This document shows, one piece after another, positions 23,834 to 34,835 of a DNA stretch of 64,000 nt. The notes under the pieces were generated by a model. That model was not told the origin of the DNA and did no database searches. It was given only the letters and a program-made list of their open reading frames with translations. Every line of letters begins with the position of its first letter. Position 1 is the stretch's first letter. This stretch comes from Arachnopeziza araneosa (taxonomy: Eukaryota > Ascomycota > Leotiomycetes > Helotiales > Arachnopezizaceae), in NCBI GenBank assembly GCA_003988855.1, contig QYAI01000020.1, forward strand, positions 248,001-312,000, in the 5' to 3' direction. Position numbers and translations under genes: made by a program.

Positions 23834-24308
23834 GGCGAGCGAATGTACTTGCGACAAGCACTTAGAGGGGAATGATCATTGCAATTCTCGTCAACTCTTC
23901 TCGCAACTTGAAGCTTCAAAAAGTCAAGCGGCCGCTAGGATTCGGGTCACGTGAGTCTCAGCCTTGCGTGCCCCGCTTTGATCGCAGTTTCCTTTGTGCA
24001 CAAACAAGATAAACACCAAGACTTGTTAAGATAGTAATCGAGTTTCGGACTCGTTCCTTTGTGCTCAAGATGAGAGTAATCCTACAAATCAACCCGATTG
24101 AGGCGTCGACTTACTGTGACTTCCATCCAATCAACCATGGCGGAGAACGAAAGCGAAAGCGGTGCCTCGAGGCGGTGAAAGATTGTTGAGCTTCCGAAAT
24201 TGTTTTGCCAGATGTTGACTACCTATACTTAGGCCGCACTTTCCCCTAATTTATTATTCATCGTCTTCTTTCATTTCAAGCTCAGATACAAAATTCCAAA
24301 TCTTCAAG
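23834..24308. promoter_or_regulatory. Divergent promoter SNU114 / ERG10
   Basis: This 475-bp region serves two divergent housekeeping genes. It contains the palindromic E-box TCACGTGA at 23947-23954, a Cbf1/bHLH-type site about 115 bp upstream of the SNU114 start. No other gene is seen. Confidence 0.5.
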
Positions 24309-25669
24309 ATGTCATCACTTCCACCGGTCTATATTGTCTCTGCTGTCAGGACCCCAATTGGTTCTTTCCATGGGTGAGCTCCAGCCATTTGCAACTTCAT
24401 AGAAACGGTTCCTGACTAGCAACAGCTCCCTTTCAAGCTTGAGCGCAACTCAGCTGGGTGGAATTGCTATCAAGGGTCGGTCTACTTTGAAATCTCCTGC
24501 ATCTAGCAGCTGTCGTACTGAAGTTTTTCTTAGCCGCCGTTGAGCGTGTACCAGAAATCAAGCCTGAACAAGTTGAAGAAGTTTTCTTTGGGAATGTCTT
24601 GTCTGCTAAGTAAGTAGATCGTGGCATTCCACCACTTCAATATACTTACTGATCTAGTCTTGGTCAAAACCCTTCTCGACAATGTGCACTCGCTGGTGGG
24701 TTGTCTGAGAATACAGTGTGTACCACAGTCAACAAAGTCTGTGCTTCCGGACTTAAGGCAATTATTCTTGGAGCTCAAACCATCATAACTGGAAATGCGG
24801 ATATAATTGTTGCCGGTGGTACCGAGTCAATGTCTAATACTCCTCACTATCTCCCCAACCTTCGAACTGGTGCAAAGTATGGTGATCAGATACTGGTAGA
24901 TGGCGTTCTGAAGGACGGGTTGACCGATGCCTACGGTAAAAAAGAGCACATGGGCATGGCTGCGGAGAAATGTGCTTCCGATCACACCGTCACAAGGGAA
25001 GAACAAGACGAGTATGCTATCAAGTCATATCAAAAAGCCCAAGCTGCTACTGAGGCCGGAATTTTCAAGACTGAAATTGTTCCGGTTGAAGTTAGCGGGG
25101 GCCGCGGTAAACCGAACATCAAGATTGAGAAAGATGACGAGATTAAAAACCTCAATATTGAGAAGCTCAAGGGCATGAGACCAGCTTTCCTACCCAACGG
25201 TGGAACAGTTACTGCTCCCAACGCAGCGCCTCTCAATGATGGTGCATCTGCTTTGGTCTTGGTTTCAGAAACCAAGTTGAAAGAGCTTGGACTTAAACCA
25301 TTGGCAAAAATCCTAGGCTGGGCAGATGCCGCCCATGCACCAAGTGATTTCACTACCGCACCGACTCTGGCTATTCCAAAAGCTCTCAAGCATGCTAAGG
25401 TTGAAACTTCAGAAGTAGATTTCTACGAAATTAACGAGGCTTTCTCTGTTGTGGCTCTAGCGAACGTCAAACTTCTTAGTCTTGATGAATCAAAGGTCAA
25501 CATCCATGGTGGTTCTGTAGCCATCGGCCATCCACTTGGTTGTTCTGGTGCTCGAATTACTACCACCCTTATCAACGTTTTACGCGAACAGAAGGCAAAG
25601 ATTGGGGTTGCTGGCATCTGCAATGGTGGAGGTGGAGCTTCTGCTCTAGTCATTGAGTCTCTGCAGTAA
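24309..25669 (+). CDS. erg10: Acetyl-CoA C-acetyltransferase (acetoacetyl-CoA thiolase)
   Basis: This enzyme condenses two acetyl-CoA to acetoacetyl-CoA, the first step of the mevalonate and ergosterol pathway. Exons are 24309..24373, 24426..24475, 24534..24609 and 24658..25669 (introns 52, 58 and 48 nt), giving 400 aa. The N-terminus VYIVSAVRTPIGSFHG has no mitochondrial presequence, so this is probably the cytosolic Erg10 type. The acyl-acceptor Cys lies in NKVCASGLKA, NEAFS carries the catalytic His-Glu region variant of thiolases, and the second Cys lies in GHPLGCSGAR, followed by the C-terminal CNGGGGASA loop. The next gene, KRE33, follows on the same strand 272 bp downstream. Confidence 0.95.
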
Positions 25670-25941
25670 ATAAATCTACAGCATGGTGGCGTTAGTCAGA
25701 TATATTTAATAGTGAAATAAATGCTCTGTTCAACAAATAGCACTCCTAAATCAAGCCGAAATCAATTGCGCCTTTTTCATGCCAACCCAGAATTGAATTT
25801 GTAACAGCAAGAGAAAATTAACAAGGCTGAGCCGTTTATCCAATCAGAGCAATGCCAGCCTTGCGGGGCTGTCAACGCTAACACAAAAATTAACTGAGCA
25901 TCACAGCCGCACCTAAATTCAAGTAAAAATCGACAGGAGCC

Positions 25942-28900
25942 ATGGTTAAAAAAGCTATGTATGTATCCATCCAAACCCTTAATTGGTTTCTTAAGCAGTT
26001 TGCTGATTAAATTCAGAGATTCGCGCATAACTGCGCTGATCCACAATGGCATCCAAGAAAAGAAACGGAGCTTTTTCGTGGTGGTTGGAGACCGATCGAA
26101 GGATGCTATTGTTTATCTTCACCACATCCTATCTAGTAGGGATATGAAACGGAATAAGTCGATCCTCTGGGCATATAAGAATAAGCTATTAGGTTTCACC
26201 AGTCACCGAAAGAAGCGCGAGAACAAAATCAAGAAGGAAATCAAACGAGGCATTCGAGAAGCCAATACTGAGGATCCTTTTGAGCTATTTGTTTCTCTAC
26301 ACAATATCCGATATGTATATTACAAAGAAACGGAGAAAATCTTGGGGAACACTTACGGCATGTGCATTTTGCAAGACTTCGAGGCCATTACACCGAATCT
26401 GCTTGCTCGAACAATTGAGACTGTAGAAGGTGGAGGCTTAGTCGTTCTGTTACTGAAGGGAATGACTAGCTTGAAACAGCTCTACACATTATCTATGGAT
26501 ATCCACTCTCGTTACCGAACGGAAGCCCATGATGATGTTACAGCGAGGTTCAACGAGCGGTTTATACTATCCTTAGGAAAGTGCGAATCGTGTCTTGTCA
26601 TAGATGACGAGTTCAATGTACTACCCATTTCAGGAGGGAGGACTGTCACTGCTCTGCCTCCTCCAGATCGCGATGAGCCGAAGAGCGAGACACAACAAGA
26701 ATTGGAAAACATGAAAGAGGCTCTTCAAGATACGCAGCCTGTTGGCTCACTGGTGACCTTGGCAAAAACAGTGGACCAAGCGAAAGCTTTTCTAACCTTT
26801 GTTGATGCTATTGCAGAGAAAACCTTGAGGAGTACGGTCACTCTCACGGCGGCCAGGGGGCGAGGAAAGTCTGCTGCTCTTGGTGTCGCTGTAGCTGCAG
26901 CGGTGGCCCATGGTTACAGCAATATATTCATTACATCTCCGAGCCCCGAGAATTTGAAAACCTTGTTCGAATTTATTTTCAAGGGTTTTGATGCTCTCAA
27001 CTATTTGGATCACGAAGACTACTCTATTATCCAGTCAACAAACCCAGATTTCAACAAGGCTATCGTTCGAGTAAACATCCACCGGCAGCATCGTCAGACG
27101 ATTCAATATATTCGACCACAAGATGCTCATGTGCTAGGTCAAGCAGAGTTATTGGTGATAGATGAGGCTGCTGCTATACCGCTGCCACTAGTTAGAAAGT
27201 TGATGGGTCCGTATCTAGTATTTATGGCCTCAACCATAAACGGGTACGAAGGCACAGGGAGATCCTTATCTCTGAAGTTAATAAAACAACTCCGGGAACA
27301 GTCAAGAGGTGCTTCAAAGTCCAACGAAGAGGCAGAGGTAACTGATCGTTCGACTGGTAAAACAGCAAAAATCCAAGATACGGGCTTCTCAGGAGGTCGT
27401 TCGTTACGTGAAGTAACCTTATCCGAACCAATTCGATACTCGAAGGGCGATGGGGTAGAAAAGTGGCTCAACATTGTTCTTTGTCTTGATGCCACGCTGC
27501 CAAGGTCAAGACTCAACACTATTCAAGGCTGTCCGGATCCTTCACAATGCCAACTACTTAATGTGAATCGAGATACACTTTTCTCATTTCATGAAGTATC
27601 CGAGAAGTTTCTGCAACAAATGGTGGCACTCTATGTTGCAAGCCATTACAAGAATTCCCCTGATGACCTACAATTGATGAGCGATGCTCCTGCTCATCAA
27701 CTTTTTGTGCTGGTTCCTCCGATCTCTGAAGATAGCAAGCATCTTCCAGAACCTCTTTGTGTCATTCAAGTCGCACTCGAAGGTCGAATTAGCAAAGAAA
27801 GCGTCATGAATAGTTTGAGCAGAGGAAAGAGAGCGGCAGGTGATTTGATACCTTGGATTGTCAGTCAGCAGTTCCAGGATGACGAGTTTGCTGGTTTATC
27901 AGGGGCCCGTGTTGTGAGGATAGCAACGAATCCAGATTACATCAACATGGGCTATGGGAGCAGAGCACTGGAATTACTTGTCGACTTTTACGATGGAAAA
28001 TTCGCGAATCTGTCTGAAGAAATCAGCGATGGTGCAGAAGAAACAATGACCAGGATTACTGATACTGAGCTCGCCAACGCATCTCTACTTGATGATGATA
28101 TTAAAGTTCGAGATATTAGAAAGATGCCTCCTTTATTTTCAAAACTCTCAGAACGTCGACCCGACCACCTCGACTATGTCGGTGTGAGTTACGGGCTTAC
28201 GCAACCTTTGCATAAATTTTGGAAACGAGCCTCCTTTGCCCCTGTGTATTTGAGACAGACAGCCAATGAATTGACTGGCGAGCACACATGCGTAATGATA
28301 CGGCCACTAGGAAGCACCGAAGACATTTCCTGGCTGGGCGCATTCTCCCGAGATTTCCAGCAACGATTTTCAAAGCTTTTGAAATATCAGTTCAAAGACT
28401 TCCCTCCAGTACTTGCCCTTAGCATCGATGAGTCTGCTAATATGGGCTCGAAACTTGATTCTTCTATCCAGCCATCTCGATTTTCAAAAGGTGATCTTGA
28501 TCGTATAATGTCGCCCTTTGATCTTAAGCGATTAGAGTCCTATGCAAATAATATGCTCGATTACCACGTCATTTTAGACTTGGTTCCCGACCTTGCTAGG
28601 GTGTACTTCAATGGACAATTGAGATCAGACATCAAACTTAGTGGGATCCAAGCGTCTATTCTTCTAGCTATTGGTCTACAATGCAAAGATCTGTCCTCGA
28701 TCGAACAGGAGCTTTCTTTGCCTTCTTCTCAAATTCTTGCAATGTTCATCAAGATCATACGCAAAGTGAGCTCACATTTTGGAAACATAGTATCAGGAGC
28801 ACATGAAGCAAATATGCCCAAGCAAGACCTTGGCGTTAGCAGAGAAGATGCAAGTGGAGCCCACGATGACGAGGTTGTAGATTCTCGCTTCGTAGCATTG

Positions 28901-29268
28901 GAGACTGATTTAGAAGCGGAGCTCGTGGAAGGAGGGGATGAGGTTTTGAAAGCGTTAAGGGAGAAGCAAAGAGAATTGATTGATGCATTACCTTTAGATC
29001 AGTAAGTGAAGCCATTTCCTCACACAATCCTGAAGACTAACTTTACAGATATGAAATTGAAGAAGGCGCACCAGGATGGGCAGATGCCGAAAGGCAGGTC
29101 CTAAATGCTTCCAAGATTGGGCAGAAGAACCCGGTTGTAAGTGTCAAAAGCACAAAGACGAAGAGAAAAGTAGGAGAAAGTGCCGCTGAGATCTACGAAC
29201 AAGAACTCGGAGAGAAATCCCATAAGAAAGTGAAGAAGGAAAAAGGGTCCAAGAAAGGACAATCGTAG
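25942..29268 (+). CDS. kre33: RNA cytidine acetyltransferase Kre33/NAT10
   Basis: This nucleolar enzyme makes N4-acetylcytidine in 18S rRNA and, with an adaptor, in tRNA-Ser/Leu, and it is needed for small-subunit assembly. Exons are 25942..25958, 26017..29001 and 29049..29268 (introns 58 and 47 nt), giving 1073 aa. The first exon has 17 nt and yields MVKKAIDSRI only when spliced, matching the conserved start. The ATPase domain has Walker A GRGKSAALG and Walker B LLVIDEAAAIPL. The GNAT domain has RIATNPDYINMGYGSRALELL in its acetyl-CoA site. The C-terminus is Lys-rich (KKVKKEKGSKKG), as in orthologues and suited to rRNA contact. Confidence 0.96.
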
Positions 29269-29445
29269 ACTTGTACCAAGGAGTAAGGTGTTATGAGTGA
29301 AAAGAGAATTTATTTGATTATTCTCAAAAATGCGGCTTCTGTAAATAGCGATAATAGCCAGATTTACCCAAGTTAACCAATAGTGTTTATACGACACCTT
29401 CATTCAATCGTGCATGGCTTATGAGAAGACCCAGTTAACTATTGC

Positions 29446-30027
29446 TTAAAACTGCTCCCAATATTTCTCATCAAAGCTATCAACAAGTGCTCCCTCAAAA
29501 TCTTTAACCCAGCCTTTTATACCTCCTTTAAGTACCAGGACCTTCAACGAAGTCTTGCGGCCAAACTTTGAGACGTCGGTAATATAGTCCTGCATCCAGC
29601 TTGCGCAGCGAGGTCCTCTACCATTAGAAGAGCCTAATCTCAATTAGTTAGATAGAGTTACGAGAAGATATTTCTTACCACAGTAGAAAATGACCTTCTT
29701 AATAGATGCTCGATCACAAAGATCTAAAAGTGTCTTACGGGTCTGGTAAAAACTCTGAGCGGGGAGGTTAATGGATGTATTGATTGTCCCTCCCTTTTCC
29801 ACATATTTGTTGTCAGGGCTATGATATTTAAAGTGGAAAGTGCTAGTTGATCTACATACCTCCCAATCATTTCTTCTCACATCAACGAGCAGAAATGGTC
29901 TTGGTTCTGGCTTGATATCCATGTCGTCGAACATTTGCATGACTTCGTCTGCGGTAACACTGGGGCAGGTTGCTTTTGGGCTAGGGAATGCATCCCACCA
30001 TTGCTTTGGTTTTGCTGGTTCTGTCAT
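29446..30027 (-). CDS. Cdc25/rhodanese-like phosphatase or arsenate-reductase-type protein
   Basis: This small rhodanese-fold protein is of the fungal Ibp1/Ych1/Arc type. Exons are 29446..29633, 29679..29793 and 29860..30027, giving 156 aa. The last splice in transcription order rebuilds the active-site loop FYCGSSNGRGPR, that is C-X5-R with the nucleophilic Cys. The substrate-side motif GGTINTSINLPAQSF, also restored by splicing, matches Cdc25-like phosphatases. Members act as phosphatases or arsenate reductases, and sequence alone does not decide which. The open frame extends 38 codons further upstream, but MTEPAKPKQWW is the more likely start. The gene is convergent with KRE33, 177 bp apart. 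Confidence 0.88.
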
Positions 30028-30569
30028 GATTTTCTGAATTTGTTCGTTTAGAAATAAGATTGGAAGTCGAGTTGTTTTATGTTGAAAGAGATGGGATGCC
30101 GAGTCACAGTGGCAGTGTAGGCAAGGACAACAAGTGACCAATGAGGAAGACTTGAGTACGAACTACCGAGTTTGCCCACGCATTTCAAATTCCAAGTGAC
30201 TCGACTTTCACATATTGATTTCAGGTTATAAGATAAATCGTGCATTGAGTCATGCTGTAGACATGTAGATTTGTGGTAGCTAACCCTCAGCCTGCCTCAA
30301 GTTTCGTACTTTTGGTCCTTACTTATAAATATATAAATTCGCATTATGGTGGCTAGCAGTTTTACTTGTGTCATCGTTAACTCACAGCACTCTAGATTTG
30401 GTGCCCAGTGTATCAGGTAGCCTCATTGAAAGTCTTTATCATTGCTGTTCCATATATGAGATGGTATTTGCTGAATCCCACGCAAACGCCAAGAAAACCA
30501 TGCAACAACTTTTGACCTGCCCGGTTTTGGTATCGCCGTAGTCCAGCAACATCAATTTCGTAGTTCGGT
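30028..30569. other. Intergenic region, rhodanese gene promoter and SmG 3' flank
   Basis: Both neighbouring genes are on the minus strand. I see no further gene in this AT-rich stretch. Confidence 0.45.
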
Positions 30570-31049
30570 TCATCCTCTGTCTTCTCGCCCACCACCTATT
30601 CTCTCCAAAGCCTCGAGCATAACAACCGAGTTGCCTCGAATGACCTATTACTTTTAGCAAGACCCCAAGTTTCGGAGACGAATGCAACTAACTACCATCC
30701 CTAATCTTACTTTCTCTCCGCCATCTTTCTCCTCGACTGCGTCGTCTAGCACAATGTTCAAGAAAACCTTCAGCAATCATTTAGCAGTAGCCCCTCAATG
30801 AGGGGTAGCAGGACCAACATCATATCCTCTCAGGACCCCAATTACTTTCCTGCTTCCGTTCAATTGAACGAAGAGCCGTTTGTCGAGGTACTATACTTGA
30901 GGATCAGCCCATATATCGTTCTGTTGAAACTTACTTTCGCGGTGAGAGTGTCGTTGTTGCGTGTTATGCATTTTGTGAGGCCTCGAGTGATAATCGGAGT
31001 ATAGTGGAGTATTACATACCTTCTTCAGCTCTGGCTGAGCTTGAGGCAT
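30570..31049 (-). CDS. smx2: Sm protein G (small nuclear ribonucleoprotein G)
   Basis: SmG is one of the seven Sm proteins that form the heptameric ring on U1, U2, U4 and U5 snRNAs. The gene is split into four tiny exons: 30570..30644, 30693..30767, 30819..30890 and 31020..31049 (75, 75, 72 and 30 nt), giving 83 aa. The spliced product starts MPQAQPELKKYLDKRLFVQL, and then carries Sm motif 1 (NGSRKVIGVLRGYD...NIVLDDAVE) and Sm motif 2 (GMVVIRGNSVVMLEALE). All introns have GT-AG ends; the donor at 30818 is GTTGGT, a weaker consensus. The gene is easily missed by single-frame ORF scans. It is divergent from NTR2, with 204 bp between the starts. Confidence 0.95.
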
Positions 31050-31253
31050 CTTGACCGTAGATTTGAATGTTCGTTGAGATTGGTACACTTCACTTCACGT
31101 TGTCGCCGCCAAAGGTCATTGAGAAATTCAGAGCTAGGCGGCAGGTCACGTGCAGATAAACTCCATCCAAAAGTTCCTTCGATTGCATTGCACCGTCTCT
31201 CATTCGAACCAGCAAGACATTTATGTTGTAACGTAAGGATATCAATAAGCAAG
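31050..31253. promoter_or_regulatory. Bidirectional promoter SmG / NTR2
   Basis: Two splicing genes are transcribed away from this 204-bp region. It contains GGTCACGTG with the E-box core CACGTG at 31147-31152, near the centre. The same GGTCACGTG string occurs between SNU114 and ERG10. Confidence 0.55.
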
Positions 31254-32717
31254 ATGAAGTCGGCTTTTGGATCTAAACGAAAGGCTCGAAAGATTCAGGT
31301 TGATGAAGATGAGGAAGGAGGCGCAAATGATACCCTAAGCTTCGAACCTTCAAATACTCGTAAGTTACCCAAACCCACAGCTGGGAACCACGGCTGATTG
31401 TATAAAGCCAGCTGATCAGTGTATATAGCTATTGCCAGATCTTTATCATCCGACACAAATAGAAAGGCGTTCAAGAAGTCCTCATTGCGACAAAGCATAA
31501 CATTCGACGATCAAAATGGGGATGATAGCACCGAGGGCATGAATAAACCTACTGTTGGCCGGTCAAATTCTTTGATGAAGAAAAAGAAACCAAAGTCATC
31601 TAGACTTTCTTTTGGGCCAGGCGAGATTATATCTGGAGACGCAGCAGAAGCCTTAGAAGATGACAAGGCTTTTACTGCAAGGAAATCTGGTCTAGGACGT
31701 CGAGTTATAGAAGGTGGTGCTTTACGTCGAAGTTTACCGTATCAGAGTCTTCCTGTTCGATTTGGTGACGATGATGATGAACGGCCGACGTACAGCAAGG
31801 ATTATCTCAATGAATTGAAAAAGTCCACACCTGTCACTCCAAAGGATTTAAATGTGCTACAAGCTACAGTTGATGATGAGGATGGGCTGGATGCTTCTGA
31901 ATTGGAAGGCGCTATGGTAGTGAATACGGACGAAACTGTCGTCCCAGATCACATTCCTACCGAAGCCGAAATCCGGGAGAAAAAAGAACGCCGGGCTCGA
32001 CTCGCTCATGAGCAAGATTTCATTTCTTTCTCAGATACATCGAATGAGAATCGTATATCATTATTGTCTCAGAAAAAGAAGACCGAGACCCGGTTGGTTC
32101 GGGAGGACGAAGATTTAGGTGAAGGATTTGACGAATTTGTGGATGATGGTCGAATTTCACTTGGGAAGAAACAGGAGCGAGAAGCGAAGAAACGGCATAG
32201 GAAAGAAATGGCTGCTATGATTCATCAAGCTGAGGGTGCCTCAGATGAAGATTCTGAAGATTCAGAGGCTGAGAGGAGGGCCGCTTATGAAGCGGCACAG
32301 ACGAGAGCGGGTATGGATGGGCTTCACAAGCATGATGAGCAGACTACGACTTCCACACAGGTCCCGGCAAAGATCACACCACTGCCTGTATTGTCTGAGT
32401 GTTTAGAGAGGCTTCAAAATACGCTTAGTACCATGGAACAAGAACTCGCGCGTAGACAAAAGAAACTCGACGAGGCAAAACAAGAGAAGGCTGAAATCCG
32501 TGTCAGGGAGATGGAGGTTCAAGAGTTGCTGAAGCAAGCAGGAGCTAGATTCGCAGCCCTGAAAGCAGATACGAATGATGCTGTAACTGACTTAAGAAGC
32601 ATTGTTGGAAGTGCCAGTGCTGTTATCCCATCTGCTAGTCCTATGGTACTTGACAGAGGGCTGGAGAGCTTTGGAAATACTCCTACTTACAGGCCTGGTG
32701 TTGAGGATGGAGGTTAG
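31254..32717 (+). CDS. ntr2: Ntr2-like spliceosome disassembly factor
   Basis: In yeast Ntr2 works with Ntr1 to recruit the helicase Prp43 and release the excised intron. Exons are 31254..31359 and 31429..32717 (intron 69 nt), giving 464 aa. The protein begins MKSAFGSKRKARKIQVDEDEE. It carries the family's central signature (SLPVRFGDDDDERPTYSKDY, then LNELKKSTPVTPKDL) and an IPTEAEIREKKERRARLA block. The C-terminal third is predicted coiled coil (LECLERLQNTLSTMEQELARRQKKL-type heptads, read here as SECLERLQ...). The assignment rests on this signature and is strengthened by the divergent SmG neighbour. Confidence 0.85.
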
Positions 32718-33192
32718 CAATATCCTATATTTTAATGGATGCGAAAAGCAAATACTCTAGATACTTTACTCCGTGCCTTGGTATCTATCATTTTGTTATG
32801 CTTCTTTCTATGTCTGTATTGACAAGTTGATAATCAGAGCTATCTCTTCAACCTTTGTCACTAGAAGTAAAGAAAATGAGTAAAAGTTTTCAGATATCTT
32901 GAAAGCCGAAAGTGCAAGGAAAACCTGAGCCGATGTCGCTTCCCCAGATTGAGCTATGAGCGGGCCGAAATACAGATTGCTAATCCTACGCCCGCAGCAT
33001 GATCTCATCAGTTTCCCCTCGTTCATTGAGCACTAAATCTACCCATGCCTTGATAAATTCCTTCCCTACAGCGGTGAGTCACGGCAAAATTTCTGTCCCG
33101 CAAGCCACATAAAAACTGCCTTCCTCCATTTGCTGAAGACAAGTCATTGAATCCTCAATTAAACTTCTTCGACTTCAATCGACTCCATCATC
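32718..33192. other. Intergenic region upstream of LYS1
   Basis: This 475-bp region carries the LYS1 promoter, including a TGAGTCA site annotated separately. No gene is supported. Confidence 0.5.
33075..33081 (-). promoter_or_regulatory. Gcn4/CPC1-type site (TGACTCA)
   Basis: A perfect 7-bp cross-pathway control element, reading TGAGTCA on the plus strand, lies 112 bp upstream of the LYS1 start codon. Position and perfection fit activation on amino-acid starvation; this is inferred from the motif. Confidence 0.7.
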
Positions 33193-34477
33193 ATGTCGGG
33201 AACTACTCTGCATCTGCGCTCTGAGTGTAAGAACCCATTGGCATGATGTTACGTCTACTAATGCGAACGTCAGTGGGCAAGGCTTTGGAGCATCGCTCAG
33301 CCCTCACTCCCTCCACTGCCAAAGCTCTAATCGATGCGGGCTATACCGTTAACGTTGAGCGCAGTCCTGAGCGTATCTTTGATGATAGCGAGTTTGAGAA
33401 AGTTGGAGCTATTTTAGTTCCTGAGAATACATGGCGGGAAGCTCCTACTGATCATATCATTATTGGGTTGAAGGAGCTTCCTGTTGAGGAGTGTGAGTTG
33501 CATGAATAATATCCAGTGTTTCCATCCAATGGCTTGGCTAATATTTGGATAGTCCCTCTCAAACACGTTCACGTCCAATTCGCACACTGCTATAAGCAAC
33601 AAGGTGGATGGGAGAAAGTCCTGTCTCGGTTTCCCCAAGGTGGTGGAACTCTCCTTGACTTAGAGTTCCTCGTTGATGACAGAGGCCGTCGTGTTGCAGC
33701 CGTGAGATTTTCCGACCTCTACTATTGATTAACTGATTAATTGCTAACACCTTATTTCAGTTCGGATACCATGCAGGATTCGCCGGTGCAGCTTTGGCCC
33801 TCGAGACATGGGCGTGGCAACTCACGCACCCCGCATCCGAACCTTTTCCGGGCGTCTCAAGTTACCCCAATGAAGACGCTTTAATTGTTGACGTCAAGAA
33901 AGCTATTGCAGAAGGCAAAGAGAAGAGCGGCAGATACCCCAGAGTTCTAGTCATCGGAGCATTAGGACGTTGTGGAAGCGGAGCTGTAGACCTTTGCCTA
34001 CGAGCTGGGGTCCCCACGGAGAGCGTCTTGAAGTGGGATTTGGCTGAGACCGCCAAGGGTGGGCCTTTCCCAGAGATTGTAGAGAGCGACATCTTTGTCA
34101 ACTGCATATATCTCATGTCCAAGATTCCCAACTTCGTGGATTTCAAGAGCTTGAGTGTTCCAGATCGCAAATTGTCTGTCATCTGCGATGTCAGTGCTGA
34201 TACCACCAACCCTAACAATCCCATCCCAGTCTACACTGTGGCTACTACCTTCACTGAGCCAACGGTCCCGGTTGAGGTTGAGGGCGAGCCAAAACTAAGT
34301 GTAATCTCAATCGATCACCTACCTAGCTTGCTGCCCCGAGAAGCTAGCGAAGCGTTCAGCAAGGACTTGCTTCCAAGCTTGCTGGGACTCAAGGACCGCA
34401 AGACTCATCCCGTGTGGTCGAGGGCGGAAAAGCTGTTCCATGAAAAAGTGGCTACGTTACCCAAGGAGTATTTGTGA
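33193..34477 (+). CDS. lys1: Saccharopine dehydrogenase (NAD+, L-lysine-forming)
   Basis: This is the last enzyme of the fungal alpha-aminoadipate lysine pathway, cleaving saccharopine to lysine and 2-oxoglutarate. Exons are 33193..33226, 33274..33492, 33553..33701 and 33761..34477 (introns 47, 60 and 59 nt), giving 372 aa, the usual length. Conserved parts include LEHRSALTP, GLKELP with the catalytic Lys, and the FPLKHVHVQFAHCYKQQGGW block with the catalytic His. VIGALGRCGSGA forms the NAD-binding turn, followed by CDVSADTTNPNNPIP near the end. It is convergent with the alanyl-tRNA synthetase gene, 358 bp apart. The TGACTCA site upstream suggests general amino-acid control. Confidence 0.96.
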
Positions 34478-34835
34478 TGAGGTTAGAGGCTTAGCGATTC
34501 TAGACAAACTGCTCAAGCAGGAAAAGCATCAATTCTTGGCTATAAATAAATACTACACAATTACATGTTCGTGCATCTTGATCCCACAGGAGCTGGGGCG
34601 ATCTTGTTCAACATTACATTTCATCAAATCTTGTTTTTCGCTCCGCGGTCCTCCAAAATACGAAAGACTATTGCATGTTTAAGCTTACAAAGTCTTCAAG
34701 AAACCCACAGGGCTACTATCGAGACCCAAGATTGAAATTCGTCTATTCCACTCAGAGGTGGCCTAACCTACAATGCAACTAGCAAACCAACTAGCACAAT
34801 CCCAAAATACCGACAGCATATCCAGGTATAATCCC
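34478..34835. other. Convergent intergenic region LYS1 / ALA1
   Basis: The facing 3' ends are probably both 3' UTR. I see nothing else here. Confidence 0.5.

Noticed and set aside
33243..33509. LYS1 start taken at MMLRLLMRTSVGKALEHRS
   Set aside because: That reading includes the first intron; splicing 33227..33273 gives MSGTTLHLRSELGKALEHRSALTP with the conserved start.
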